From NCBI RefSeq assembly GCF_000373565.1, contig NZ_KB891820.1, positions 338,647 to 402,646 of the forward strand: a stretch of 64,000 nt of DNA, in the 5' to 3' direction. This document shows positions 1 to 8,131 of this stretch, one piece after another. Under the pieces are notes generated by a model, which was not told the DNA's origin, did no database searches, and saw nothing but the letters and a program-made list of their open reading frames with translations. The stretch's first letter is position 1. Each line of letters begins with the position of its first letter. This stretch comes from Streptomyces sp. HmicA12 (GTDB lineage: Bacteria; Actinomycetota; Actinomycetes; Streptomycetales; Streptomycetaceae). The position numbers and the translations under genes were made by a program.

Positions 1-36
1 CGTCGGTGGGGCACCGGCACGGCGGGTGGGTTTTGA

Positions 37-73
37 GGGGCGCGAGGAACTGCGCGCTCAGCCACCCCCAACC
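37..73. repeat. Dispersed intergenic repeat fragment
   Basis: A GGGGCGCGAGGAACTGCGCG core followed by a C-rich CAGCCACC tail lies just past the stop codon of the MocR-type gene. A closely related copy lies at 7655-7680, also directly after a gene end. Such 'GGGGAACTGCGCGACCAGCCAC' words recur between genes in Streptomyces (recalled, not searched). The rest of bases 1-140 holds no convincing gene. Confidence 0.4.
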
Positions 74-140
74 GCCACCCGGAACTCCTCACCGCCACCC
101 CAGCACGCCCACACACACCTGCCCTTCGCCTTCTCGCCCT

Positions 141-1622
141 CTAACGCCGGCCCCCGTCGCTCCCACCGCACCGCTCCAACACCCCGCACAACGCCTCAAC
201 CGCCACCCCATAAGCCCGCTCAGCAGCCGCCGCATACCCCACGACAACCCCGTCCTCACCCCGAACCACAACCCCACCCTCACGCTCGCCCCGCACCCCG
301 GGATGCCGGAACTCCGCCAACCCGTCCACCGAGATCCCCCGCCCCCGCGCAGCCTCCACGACATCCCGCTCCCGCCCGGAGGGCACCCGCAGAACGGCGT
401 GCAACCCCGCCGCGATCCCGCTGACCCGGACCCACGGCGCCCGCTCGGCAAGCGCCGCCACCAGCAGATCGCGCCGCCCCCGATACCGCTGACGCATCCG
501 CCGCACATGCCGGTCGTACGCCCCCGACGACAGGAACTCCGCGAGCGCCAACTGATCGAGCGCGCTCGCCCACCCCTCCCGCTCACCCTTCGCCGCGACC
601 ACCTCCGCCACCAGATGCTCCGGCAGCACCATCCATCCCAGCCGCAGCGCGGGCGAGAGGCTCTTGCTCACCGACCCCACGTAGACCACACGCTCCGGAT
701 CGAGCCCCTGCACCGCCCCGACGGGCTTGCGGTCGTACCGGAACTCCCCGTCGTAGTCGTCCTCCATCACGAGCCCGTCCCGCCTCCGCGCCCAGTCGAC
801 CACGGCGGCCCGCCGCTCGGCGTGCAAGGGCCCACCCGTGGGGAACTGGTGCGCGGGAGTGAGCAGCACCCCGCGCACCCCGGCCCCGAGCGCACCCAAC
901 TCCCCGACGAGCGCCCCGTGTTCATCGACGGGCAACGGAATCGTCCGCACCCCCGCCCCGGCCAGCAGCTCCCGATGGAACCCGAGCCCGTACTCCTCCA
1001 CGGCGAGCGGTCCGCGCAGCACCTTCTCCCCGTAGAGCAGCCGCAACGCGTGCGCGAACCCCGAGCAGATCACGATGCGTCCGGGCTCGGCGCGCACCCC
1101 GCGCGAGCGTGCCAGGTACTCGGTGAGCGCGGTACGCAGTTCGATGCGGCCCTGTGGATCACCGGGCCCGAAGGCGGCGACCGGCGCCGCGTTCAGGGCG
1201 CGCCGGTACGCCGTGGCCCAGGCGGCCCGCGGAAACGCCGACGCGTCCGGCGCGCCCTGCCGCAGATCGTGCACGGGCCCCCGGGAACGTACCGGCACGG
1301 CCGTCCGCGGCGACGCCGGCCCACCTGACGGCTCCGGCGGCCGCGCCCGCTCGGCGACCCGCGTCCCCGAACCCTGGCGCGCGGTGAGCCAGCCCTCGGC
1401 GACGAGTTCGGCGTAGGCGTCGGCGACGGTGTTGCGGGCGACACCCAGATCGGCGGCGAGCGCGCGGTACGGCGGCAGCCGGGTCCCGGGCGCGAGCCGC
1501 CCGGACCGCACCGCGTCGCGCAACGCGCCGGTGAGCGCACCCCGCCGACTCCCCGAACGGGACAGCTCCAGATGCAGATCGACCCCGATCCGCTCCGCCG
1601 AATTGACCCACGATTGCGCCAT
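141..1622 (-). CDS. MocR/PdxR-type GntR-family transcriptional regulator with aminotransferase domain
   Basis: This 493-residue protein joins an N-terminal GntR-type winged helix (about residues 20-85, with GTRLPPYRALAADLGV and the NTVADAY recognition region) to a fold-type I aminotransferase-like domain filling the rest. The PLP-binding lysine lies in GSVSKSLSPALRLGW. Members of this family sense PLP or amino-acid adducts and regulate vitamin B6, GABA or amino-acid genes. The target here is not known, and no pdxST pair is adjacent. The ATG at 1622 was chosen because residues after MAQSWVNSAERIG fit the family's start, whereas the upstream in-frame extension is low complexity. gltD lies 102 bp upstream on the same strand. 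Confidence 0.9.
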   Translation of the reverse strand: MAQSWVNSAERIGVDLHLELSRSGSRRGALTGALRDAVRSGRLAPGTRLPPYRALAADLGVARNTVADAYAELVAEGWLTARQGSGTRVAERARPPEPSGGPASPRTAVPVRSRGPVHDLRQGAPDASAFPRAAWATAYRRALNAAPVAAFGPGDPQGRIELRTALTEYLARSRGVRAEPGRIVICSGFAHALRLLYGEKVLRGPLAVEEYGLGFHRELLAGAGVRTIPLPVDEHGALVGELGALGAGVRGVLLTPAHQFPTGGPLHAERRAAVVDWARRRDGLVMEDDYDGEFRYDRKPVGAVQGLDPERVVYVGSVSKSLSPALRLGWMVLPEHLVAEVVAAKGEREGWASALDQLALAEFLSSGAYDRHVRRMRQRYRGRRDLLVAALAERAPWVRVSGIAAGLHAVLRVPSGRERDVVEAARGRGISVDGLAEFRHPGVRGEREGGVVVRGEDGVVVGYAAAAERAYGVAVEALCGVLERCGGSDGGRR

Positions 1623-1724
1623 GGAACCGCACCTTACAGAGGGCCGATCACCCGATCCGGGGCGTCGGCCCACGCACCCCTCGTACCGGTCGAACGCTTC
1701 CCTCCGTGCCACTCCCTCCCGCGA

Positions 1725-3215
1725 TCACACCCCCATGGGCCGGTCATGCGCCCCGACAGGCGCCGGCAACCGCGTCGTCCCCATGAGCCACCGGTCGACC
1801 GCCGCGGCGGCGGCCCGCCCCTCCGCGATAGCCCACACCACGAGCGACTGCCCCCGCCCGGCGTCCCCGGCGACGAACACCCCCGGCACCTCCGTGGCGA
1901 ACCCGGCATCCCGAGCGATCCCGCCCCGCTCACCCACCTCGAGCCCCAACTGGTCGACCAGCGAACCGACATGGCGCTCCGGGCCATGGAACCCGAGCGC
2001 CAACAGCACCAGATCGGCAGGCAGCGTCCGCTCCGTCCCGGCCCGCGGTCTGCGCCCGGCATCCACCCCGACCAGGTGCAACGCCCGTACGTGCCCGCCC
2101 GCGTCCCCCGTGAAGCGGAGCGTCGACGCCGCGAAGAGCCGCGCGTCCGCATCCGCCTCCGGAGCCGTCTTCAACTCGCCCGCCTCCTCGTGCGCCGCGG
2201 ACAGCCGGTACAGCTTCGGATACGTCGGCCAGGGCTCGGCCTCCTCGTCGCGCACGTCCCCCGGTTGGGTGTAGATGTCCAACTGGGTCACGGAAGCGGC
2301 CTGTTCGCGCACCGCCGTACCCAGGCAGTCCGCCCCCGTGTCACCCCCGCCGACGATGACGACATGCTTTCCGGCCGCGCTGAGCGGCGACACGGTCAGG
2401 TCGCCCTCGCAGACCCGGTTCGCCAGCGGCAGGTACTCCATCGCCTGATGGATCCCGCCCAACTCCCTTCCCGCAACGTCGAGTTCACGCCACGCGGTCG
2501 ACCCGGTGGCGACGATCACGGCGTCGTACCGCGCCCGCAACCGGTGCGCGGTGATGTCCCGCCCCACCTCCACGGACGTACGGAACCGCACCCCCTCGTC
2601 CGTCAACTGCCCCAATCTGCGCTCTAGTTGACGCTTCTCCATCTTGAACGCGGGGATCCCGTACCGCAGCAGTCCGCCCGCCCGGTCGTCACGCTCGTAC
2701 ACGGCGACGGTGTGCCCGGCCCGGGCCAGCTGCTGCGCCGCCGCGAGCCCGGCGGGACCCGAACCGACCACGGCGACGGTCCGCCCCGTGTGCCGCTCCG
2801 GCGGCTGCGCGGAGACGAACCCTTCGTCCCAGGACCGGTCGGCGATGGCGACCTCGACGTTCTTGATGGTGACGGCGGGCTGATTGATGGCGAGGACGCA
2901 TCCGGCCTCGCAGGGCGCGGGGCAGAGCCGTCCGGTGAACTCGGGGAAGTTGTTGGTGGCGTGCAGCCGCTCGCTCGCGGCGCGCCAGTCGCCGCGCGCG
3001 ACGAGTTCGTTCCACTCGGGGATCAGGTTCCCCAGCGGACACGCCTCGTGGCAGAACGGGATCCCGCAGTCCATGCACCGGTCCGCCTGCGCGCTCACGA
3101 TCGGCAGCAGCCCGCCGGGAACGTACACCTCGTCCCAGTCCCGCACCCGCTCGTCGACCGGCCGACGCGGTGCCTCCTGCCGCGCTGTGGTGAGAAAGCC
3201 CTTGGGGTCGGCCAT
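1725..3215 (-). CDS. gltD: Glutamate synthase small (beta) subunit, NADPH-dependent
   Basis: This 496-residue flavoprotein passes electrons from NADPH to the large subunit, which makes glutamate from glutamine and 2-oxoglutarate. The N-terminal cysteine clusters CMDCGIPFCHEACP and CPAPCEAGC bind the 4Fe-4S centres. The FAD-binding loop is VVGSGPAGLAAA (near residue 150), the NADPH-binding loop is VIVGGGDTGADC (near 290), and a late GD motif (VFVAGDAGRG) closes the FAD site. Length is normal for GltD. A GGGAGA ribosome-binding site precedes the ATG. The large subunit gene gltB is not adjacent on either side, so this copy probably works with a distant GltB or as a lone oxidoreductase. Confidence 0.95.
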   Translation of the reverse strand: MADPKGFLTTARQEAPRRPVDERVRDWDEVYVPGGLLPIVSAQADRCMDCGIPFCHEACPLGNLIPEWNELVARGDWRAASERLHATNNFPEFTGRLCPAPCEAGCVLAINQPAVTIKNVEVAIADRSWDEGFVSAQPPERHTGRTVAVVGSGPAGLAAAQQLARAGHTVAVYERDDRAGGLLRYGIPAFKMEKRQLERRLGQLTDEGVRFRTSVEVGRDITAHRLRARYDAVIVATGSTAWRELDVAGRELGGIHQAMEYLPLANRVCEGDLTVSPLSAAGKHVVIVGGGDTGADCLGTAVREQAASVTQLDIYTQPGDVRDEEAEPWPTYPKLYRLSAAHEEAGELKTAPEADADARLFAASTLRFTGDAGGHVRALHLVGVDAGRRPRAGTERTLPADLVLLALGFHGPERHVGSLVDQLGLEVGERGGIARDAGFATEVPGVFVAGDAGRGQSLVVWAIAEGRAAAAAVDRWLMGTTRLPAPVGAHDRPMGV

Positions 3216-3296
3216 GGCCGTCTCCCTACTCCGTGACTCCTTTCGTCACGATACGTCGCATCGCCGCGCCCCGCCCCGACGACAGGTCCGGGACGC

Positions 3297-3782
3297 TCAG
3301 GTCAGGGCCAGCACGAACGACGCCGACGCGGCGAGCGCTGCGCCGCCCCGAATGTGGTTCCACATGACCCACTCGCTCAGATACGTACGCCAGTACGCGG
3401 CGCTGCCCTCGGACTCCTCGTCACCGGCCAGCTTGGCGAGCGTCTCGTTGCGCGGAATGTTCGCCAGGACCGTCACACCGAACGACCCTGCCAGATACAG
3501 CGCACAGCCGAGCAGCAGCTCGACGGTCGCGTGCTCGGGCCAGAGCACGAACGTCACGACGGCGATCACCGCGCACAGCACGGCCGCACCGAGAAAGACG
3601 GCCATGAAGGCCGGGGTGACGGCCGCGATGTTGATGGAGTTCATCGCCGCGATCCCGCGCGCGGCGGGCAGCGCGCCGAGCCCGCGCATCACGAATGTGG
3701 AGAACGCGGCGAAGACCCCTGCCGCGACCCCGCACCACAGCGCCCCGAGCACGACCAGTACGAAGTACGGCCCCTCGATCAT
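3297..3782 (-). CDS. DUF1772 family membrane protein (anthrone oxygenase-like)
   Basis: This 161-residue protein has four hydrophobic segments (about residues 6-28, 50-72, 82-103 and 140-160) and the DUF1772 pattern: an N-terminal G-x-F-xx-FS-x-FVM segment and a central NIPRNE loop (LANIPRNETLAKL). The family includes fungal anthrone oxygenases, but most bacterial members are uncharacterised and no polyketide genes are nearby. An AAGGGGGG ribosome-binding site lies shortly before the ATG. Its 81-bp gap to gltD, on the same strand, shows no obvious terminator, so co-transcription is possible. Confidence 0.8.
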   Translation of the reverse strand: MIEGPYFVLVVLGALWCGVAAGVFAAFSTFVMRGLGALPAARGIAAMNSINIAAVTPAFMAVFLGAAVLCAVIAVVTFVLWPEHATVELLLGCALYLAGSFGVTVLANIPRNETLAKLAGDEESEGSAAYWRTYLSEWVMWNHIRGGAALAASASFVLALT

Positions 3783-4018
3783 CCTGACCCCCCTTGGTCC
3801 GGCCCTGGGTATGTGAAGGGATCATGCCGCAGATGTGCATGTAAGGGGAATGGTTTCCGACTTTCGCGGTCGCATCTTCCGCATCACGGAACGAAAGCAT
3901 CATCAAGATCTGGGAGTAACCCGATGCCGCCCGGACATCCGCCCCCCCCGAACACCGGCTTCACCCGAGCCTCACTTCTTGCCTCGCACCCCCATCCCTG
4001 CTTCCCTGCTTCCGCTGC

Positions 4019-4744
4019 TCACGCCGCTCCCGTGCCGGCCTCCGTCGCCCACCGATCCAGCACCGCCCCCACCGTCCCGGCCACCCGCACCCGCGCCTCC
4101 CTCCTCGCCACTCCCTCCATCAGCAGCCGGTCGTACGGAGTGTCCCCGTGCCGCACCGCCGCGCGCACGGCCGCCGTGACCGCCCCCTCCGACAGGGCTC
4201 GCCCCGCCGCACTCCGTCCGACCCGCCCGCTCCCGCGCAACCCCGCGTGCCCGGCGATGGCCACGGCCCGCTCCTCGGGGCACCCGGGGAACAGCCGCCG
4301 GATCGCCGCCGCGAACGCCGCCACGAACCGCACATCCTCCGCCGCCCGCCGCTCGGCGTCCCGAGCCCGCCGCCGGGCCCGCGCCTCCGCGTCCGCGAGA
4401 CACCGTGCCTCGGCCCGCGCGAGCGCCGTCTCCTCGACGAGCAGGCCCTGCCGCTCGTACCGCCCGCGCCGCCGATGGAACCGCACCACGACCGCGCAGA
4501 GACCACTCTCCTCCCTTGCCCGCCTGGTCAGCGCGGTGTCGCCGCGCTGCAGAAACACCAGATGCCCCAGGTCCGCGCAGTCCAGACAACGCGGCTGTCC
4601 GTCCTCGAGCGCCAGCAGCGTGAGCGGCCCACCCCGGCACACACCGCACCGCCGCCGCTTGACCGGCTGGAAAACGAGGGGCCCGCGCACGGCGAGGACC
4701 GGGAACCCGGCGCCCGACTCGGCGCTTGAATCCGCGCTGCTCAT
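4019..4744 (-). CDS. DUF2293 domain-containing protein
   Basis: This is a 241-residue conserved actinobacterial protein. The N-terminal part has two CxxC pairs (CGVCRGGP and CLDCADLGH, near residues 34-60), as expected for a small zinc ribbon. A charged helical middle (about 75-140) follows, rich in R, E and A. The C-terminal DUF2293 region includes FPGCPEERAVAIAGHA and TPYDRLLMEGVARREAR. The function is unknown; the zinc ribbon plus basic composition would fit nucleic-acid binding, but that is inference. It is divergent from the uridine-kinase-like gene, with a 56-bp shared gap. Confidence 0.75.
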   Translation of the reverse strand: MSSADSSAESGAGFPVLAVRGPLVFQPVKRRRCGVCRGGPLTLLALEDGQPRCLDCADLGHLVFLQRGDTALTRRAREESGLCAVVVRFHRRRGRYERQGLLVEETALARAEARCLADAEARARRRARDAERRAAEDVRFVAAFAAAIRRLFPGCPEERAVAIAGHAGLRGSGRVGRSAAGRALSEGAVTAAVRAAVRHGDTPYDRLLMEGVARREARVRVAGTVGAVLDRWATEAGTGAA

Positions 4745-4800
4745 ACCGACGTCATGCCCGCCCCCGACCTGCTGCCACCACTCCGTCGCCGCCCGGCATC

Positions 4801-5445
4801 ATGGACCGTGTGCGACTCGAAGCGATCACCTGGGAACGGCTCGGCGAAACCCTCGCCGAGCGCCTGCTCGACCTGAAGCCGTCCGACGGCGGCCCCTGGC
4901 CGAAGGTCGCCTTCGACGGGGCGCCGGCCGCCCGCCCCGGCGACCTCGCGGCACGCGTCCACGAAGCCCTGCGCACCCGGGGCCGGTCTTCGCTGGTCGT
5001 CGGCACGGAAGGCTTCCTGCGCCCGGCCTCGCTGCGCTACGAGTTCGGACGTCAGGACGTGGAGGCGTACTACAGCGGATGGTTCGACACGGGCGCGCTG
5101 TGGCGCGAGGTGTTCGGCCCCCTCGAACCGGACGGCACGGGCCGTGTCCTGCCCGACCTGTGGGACCCCGCAACCGACCGGGCCACCCGCAGCACCCCCG
5201 TCCAAATCCCGCCGGGGAGCGCCCTGTTGCTGCACGGCCCCCTCCTCCTCCACCACTGGTTCCCCTTCGACCTGACGGTCCACGTGAGCCTCTCTCCGGG
5301 CGCCCTGCGCCGCCGTACCCCGGACTCCGACCACTGGACGCTCCCGGCCTACGACCGCTACGACACCGAGACCGACCCCGCCGCGAACGCCGACATCGTC
5401 ATCCGCGCCGACGACCCCCGCCATCCCGCCTGGAACGGCGGCTGA
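4801..5445 (+). CDS. Uridine kinase-like protein with degenerate P-loop
   Basis: This 214-residue protein resembles uridine/cytidine kinases in its general plan: VAFDGAPAARPGDLAARV where the Walker A loop would be (near residue 35), a substrate-lid segment FLRPASLRYEFGRQD, a DYY-like motif VEAYYSGWFD, and the late LLLHGPLLLHHWF strand. The canonical GxxGxGK[ST] is not present: the lysine and Ser/Thr are replaced (GAPAARPG). It may be a non-catalytic nucleoside-binding protein or use a rewired phosphate site. The ATG at 4801 was preferred over an upstream in-frame GTG because the latter would overlap the divergent gene's 5' end. Confidence 0.7.
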   Translation: MDRVRLEAITWERLGETLAERLLDLKPSDGGPWPKVAFDGAPAARPGDLAARVHEALRTRGRSSLVVGTEGFLRPASLRYEFGRQDVEAYYSGWFDTGALWREVFGPLEPDGTGRVLPDLWDPATDRATRSTPVQIPPGSALLLHGPLLLHHWFPFDLTVHVSLSPGALRRRTPDSDHWTLPAYDRYDTETDPAANADIVIRADDPRHPAWNGG

Positions 5446-5450
5446 CCCTG

Positions 5451-6578
5451 CTACAGCCACCCGTTGCGCTTGAACCCCCGGTACACGACGAAACAGATCA
5501 CTCCTATGACGGACAGCATGAGCGGATAGCCGAACCGCCAGTGCAGCTCCGGCATGTGATCGAAGTTCATGCCGTACACGCCGCACCCCATCGTCGGCAC
5601 GGCCACGATCGCGGCCCATGCGGTGATCTTGCGCATGTCCTCGTTCTGCGCGACGGTCACCTGCGCGAGATGGGCCTGCAGGATCGAGTTGAGCAGTTCG
5701 TCGAAGGCCGCTATCTGCTCCGCCGCCCGCAGCAGATGGTCCGACACGTCACGGAAGTACGCCTGTATGTCGGGCGGCACGACGGGGAAGGGGCGACTCG
5801 CCAACTCGAGCACCGGACGCGACAGCGGCACCACCGCCCGCTTCAACTCCAGCAGCTCCCGCTTGAGTTGGTAGATCCGGCCGGGATCCGCCCGCGCTCC
5901 GTTCTGCGCGAACACCGCCGCCTCGACCTCGTCGATGTCCGCCTGGACCTCGTCGATCACCGTCAGATAGTCGTCGACCACACTGTCCGCGATGGCGTGC
6001 AGCACCGCGGCCGGGCCCTTGGCCAGCTGCTCGGGATCCGCCTCCAGGGACTCCCGCACAGGGCCGAGCGAACCGTGCAGGCCGTGCCGCACCGTGATCA
6101 CGAAGTCATGGCCGACGAACACCATGAGCTCGCCCGTGTCGACGACCTCGCTGGTGGCGGTGAGCTCCGCGTGCTCGACATAACAGACCGTCTTCAGAAC
6201 GGCGAAGAGCGTGGTGCCGTACCGCTCGACCTTGGGCCGCTGGTGCGCGTGGACCGCGTCCTCCACGGCGAGCGGATGCAGATCGAACAACTCGGCGATG
6301 TCCGCGAACTCCAGCTCCGACGGCTCGTGCAGGCCGAGCCACACGAACCCGTCGTCCGCCTTGCGCACCGCGCGTACGGCCTCGACGAGATCGCGCCCGT
6401 CCTTCCCGCGACGCCCGTCGCGGTACGTCACGCAGTTCACCACCGCGGACCCGAGCGGGGAGCGCGCCGGGTGGCTCAGGTCGACCCGTCGCCGTCGACG
6501 CGCCAGCCGCGCGACCTTCCGCAGACCGCCGACCTTGCGGAGGCTGCCGACCTTCCGCAAATTGCCCGCCATCGACAT
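5451..6578 (-). CDS. corA: CorA-family magnesium/cobalt transporter
   Basis: This 375-residue inner-membrane divalent-cation channel has a large cytosolic alpha/beta and coiled helical domain (about residues 45-300), followed by two C-terminal transmembrane helices. The signature YGMNFDHMPEL (the GMN pore motif) lies between them. The ATG at 6578 follows AAGGAG with 6-nt spacing and gives a protein starting MSMAGNLRKVG. The N-terminus is odd: three near-perfect LRKVG repeats run into a poly-arginine stretch (LARRRRR), a basic tail not usual in CorA. The gene ends 6 bp past the convergent uridine-kinase-like gene. Confidence 0.93.
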   Translation of the reverse strand: MSMAGNLRKVGSLRKVGGLRKVARLARRRRRVDLSHPARSPLGSAVVNCVTYRDGRRGKDGRDLVEAVRAVRKADDGFVWLGLHEPSELEFADIAELFDLHPLAVEDAVHAHQRPKVERYGTTLFAVLKTVCYVEHAELTATSEVVDTGELMVFVGHDFVITVRHGLHGSLGPVRESLEADPEQLAKGPAAVLHAIADSVVDDYLTVIDEVQADIDEVEAAVFAQNGARADPGRIYQLKRELLELKRAVVPLSRPVLELASRPFPVVPPDIQAYFRDVSDHLLRAAEQIAAFDELLNSILQAHLAQVTVAQNEDMRKITAWAAIVAVPTMGCGVYGMNFDHMPELHWRFGYPLMLSVIGVICFVVYRGFKRNGWL

Positions 6579-6798
6579 GCTCGGCTCCTTGCGCCGCTGT
6601 TCGTACGTGCTGTACCTGGCTGTCGCCCTGCCGTGAGAGCGACTTGGCGAGCCAGTCTGCCAGCGATCGCCGCCATCGTGTCGAGCCCTGTGGGAACGGA
6701 CCATTCCGCTCCGGTTCGCTTCGCAGCGATCTCCACGGAGACGGCCTTGACCACCCCAAATGCCTCGTATACCCCGAGAGGGCTGGGATGATCGGGGC

Positions 6799-7599
6799 AT
6801 GAAGCACTCCGGCGGCCACGCTTACCTTCTCGACAATCAGCAGCCCGAGGCGGGCCAGCGCTTCGACGCGCTGTCGACGCTGTTCGACCCCACGACGTTC
6901 CGGCACATCGAGCGGCTCGGCATCGGTTCCGGCTGGCGCTGCTGGGAGGTCGGCGCCGGCGGTACCTCGGTGGTGTCCTGGCTGGCACGGAAGGTCGGCC
7001 CGACCGGCCGGGTTCTCGCCACCGACATCGACACGTCCTGGCAGACCGGTTCGCCCCGCACCCCGGTCGAGGTGCGTCAGCACGACGTCGGCGTCGACGC
7101 ACCCCCGGTCGAGGGCTTCGACCTGGTGCACGCCCGACTCGTCCTGGTCCATGTGCCGGACCGGGAGCGAGCGTTGCAGTCCATGATCCGCGCCCTGCGC
7201 CCCGGCGGCCGCCTCCTGATCGAGGACGCCGACCCCGCACTGCAGCCTCTGCTCTGCCCCGACGAGCACGGCCCGGAACAGCAGTTGGCCAACCGCCTGC
7301 GCCACGGCTTCCGCGCCCTGCTCGCGGAGCGCGGCGCCGACCTGTCGTACGGCCGCAAGCTCCCGCGCCTGCTCCGCGAGGCGGGCCTGCGCCGGGTCGA
7401 GGCGGACGCGTACTTCCCGCTGACGTCCCCCGCCTGCACGGCCCTGGAGACGGCGACGGTCGAGCAGATCCGCGCCGACCTGGTCACCGCGGGCCTGGCC
7501 ACGGACGCCGACATCGACCGCCACCTGGCGAACGTGGCAGAGGGCACGATGGACCTGGCGACGGCCCCCCTGATCTCGGTGTGGGGGAGAAAGGGCTGA
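6799..7599 (+). CDS. Class I SAM-dependent methyltransferase
   Basis: The 266-residue protein has a Rossmann methyltransferase core. Motif I is WEVGAGGTSVVSWLA (about residues 52-66), an acidic loop ATDIDTSW ends beta-2, motif II/III is FDLVHARLVLVHVPDRERAL, and LRPGGRLLIED follows. The substrate is unknown; closest families methylate small molecules. The ATG at 6799 matches the usual MxxxxGHAYLLDNQ start. It is divergent from corA. A roughly 120-bp tandem repeat array follows its stop. Confidence 0.85.
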   Translation: MKHSGGHAYLLDNQQPEAGQRFDALSTLFDPTTFRHIERLGIGSGWRCWEVGAGGTSVVSWLARKVGPTGRVLATDIDTSWQTGSPRTPVEVRQHDVGVDAPPVEGFDLVHARLVLVHVPDRERALQSMIRALRPGGRLLIEDADPALQPLLCPDEHGPEQQLANRLRHGFRALLAERGADLSYGRKLPRLLREAGLRRVEADAYFPLTSPACTALETATVEQIRADLVTAGLATDADIDRHLANVAEGTMDLATAPLISVWGRKG

Positions 7600-7654
7600 G
7601 ACGCAAGGCGCCCGAAGGAGCGCGTGGCCGCGCCCAAGCGCCCCACAGGGACAC

Positions 7655-7680
7655 GGGGAACTGCGCGACCAGCCACAACG
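7655..7680. repeat. Dispersed intergenic repeat fragment
   Basis: GGGGAACTGCGCGACCAGCC followed by ACAACG lies 56 bp after the methyltransferase stop. It is related to the copy at 37-73, and the ACTGCGACC word inside the neighbouring 120-bp repeats looks like a derivative. Confidence 0.45.
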
Positions 7681-7755
7681 AAAGCCGCACCCGCCCCCCT
7701 CACCTCAACCTCCTCTGCAACTGCGCCCCCGGCCACTCCACACCGGGGTCCAGGG

Positions 7756-8131
7756 GCGCAGCCCCGGTTTCGGGAAGGGGCGGGTCCGGGGCGCACATCC
7801 CTTTCTCCGCTTACCGCGAGTCCCCCGCCAACTGTGGCCGCGACCGTCCCACAAGAGCGGGCACCGCAGCCCGGCGGCCGCCCCCCGGTTTCGGGAAGGG
7901 GCGGGTCCGGGGCGCACATCCCTTTCTCCGCCTACCGCGAGTCCCCCGCCAACTGCGACCGCGACCGCCCCACAACAAGGGGCACGTCACCCCGGCGGCC
8001 GCCCCCGGTTTCGGGGACGGGGGGTGGACGGGGAAGCAAAACACTTACTCCACCAACCGCGAAACCCCCCACCAACTGCGACCGCGACCCCCCAACAACA
8101 AGGGGCACGTCACCCCGGCGGCCGCCCCCCG
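7756..8131. repeat. Tandem repeat array, about three units of 120 bp
   Basis: The block holds consecutive units with a period of 121 then 120 bp, judged from the recurring CCCCGGTTTCGGG word (near 7762, 7883 and 8003) and a fourth truncated boundary near 8128. Shared words are GGGGCGGGTCCGGGGCGCAC, CCTTTCTCCGC, ACCGCGAGTCCCCCGCCAAC and GGGGCACGTCACCCCGGCGG. Units 1 and 2 are most alike in their 5' halves; units 2 and 3 in their 3' halves. The last unit runs into the psuK 3' end (stop at 8110). The 7600-8109 gap otherwise holds no gene. Confidence 0.85.

Noticed and set aside
3835..4018. Small + strand gene in the AT-richer gap after the DUF1772 gene
   Set aside because: The visible frame starting MVSDFRGRIF runs into Pro/Ser low complexity antisense to the DUF2293 gene and has no ribosome-binding site.
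3354..6791. A continuous + strand open frame of over 1100 codons across DUF1772, DUF2293 and corA
   Set aside because: It is antisense to well-supported genes, gives a low-complexity Arg/Pro/His translation and has no family match; a GC3-bias artefact.
7756..8131. CRISPR-like repeat array
   Set aside because: Units are contiguous 120-bp direct repeats without unique spacers, and no cas genes are present.
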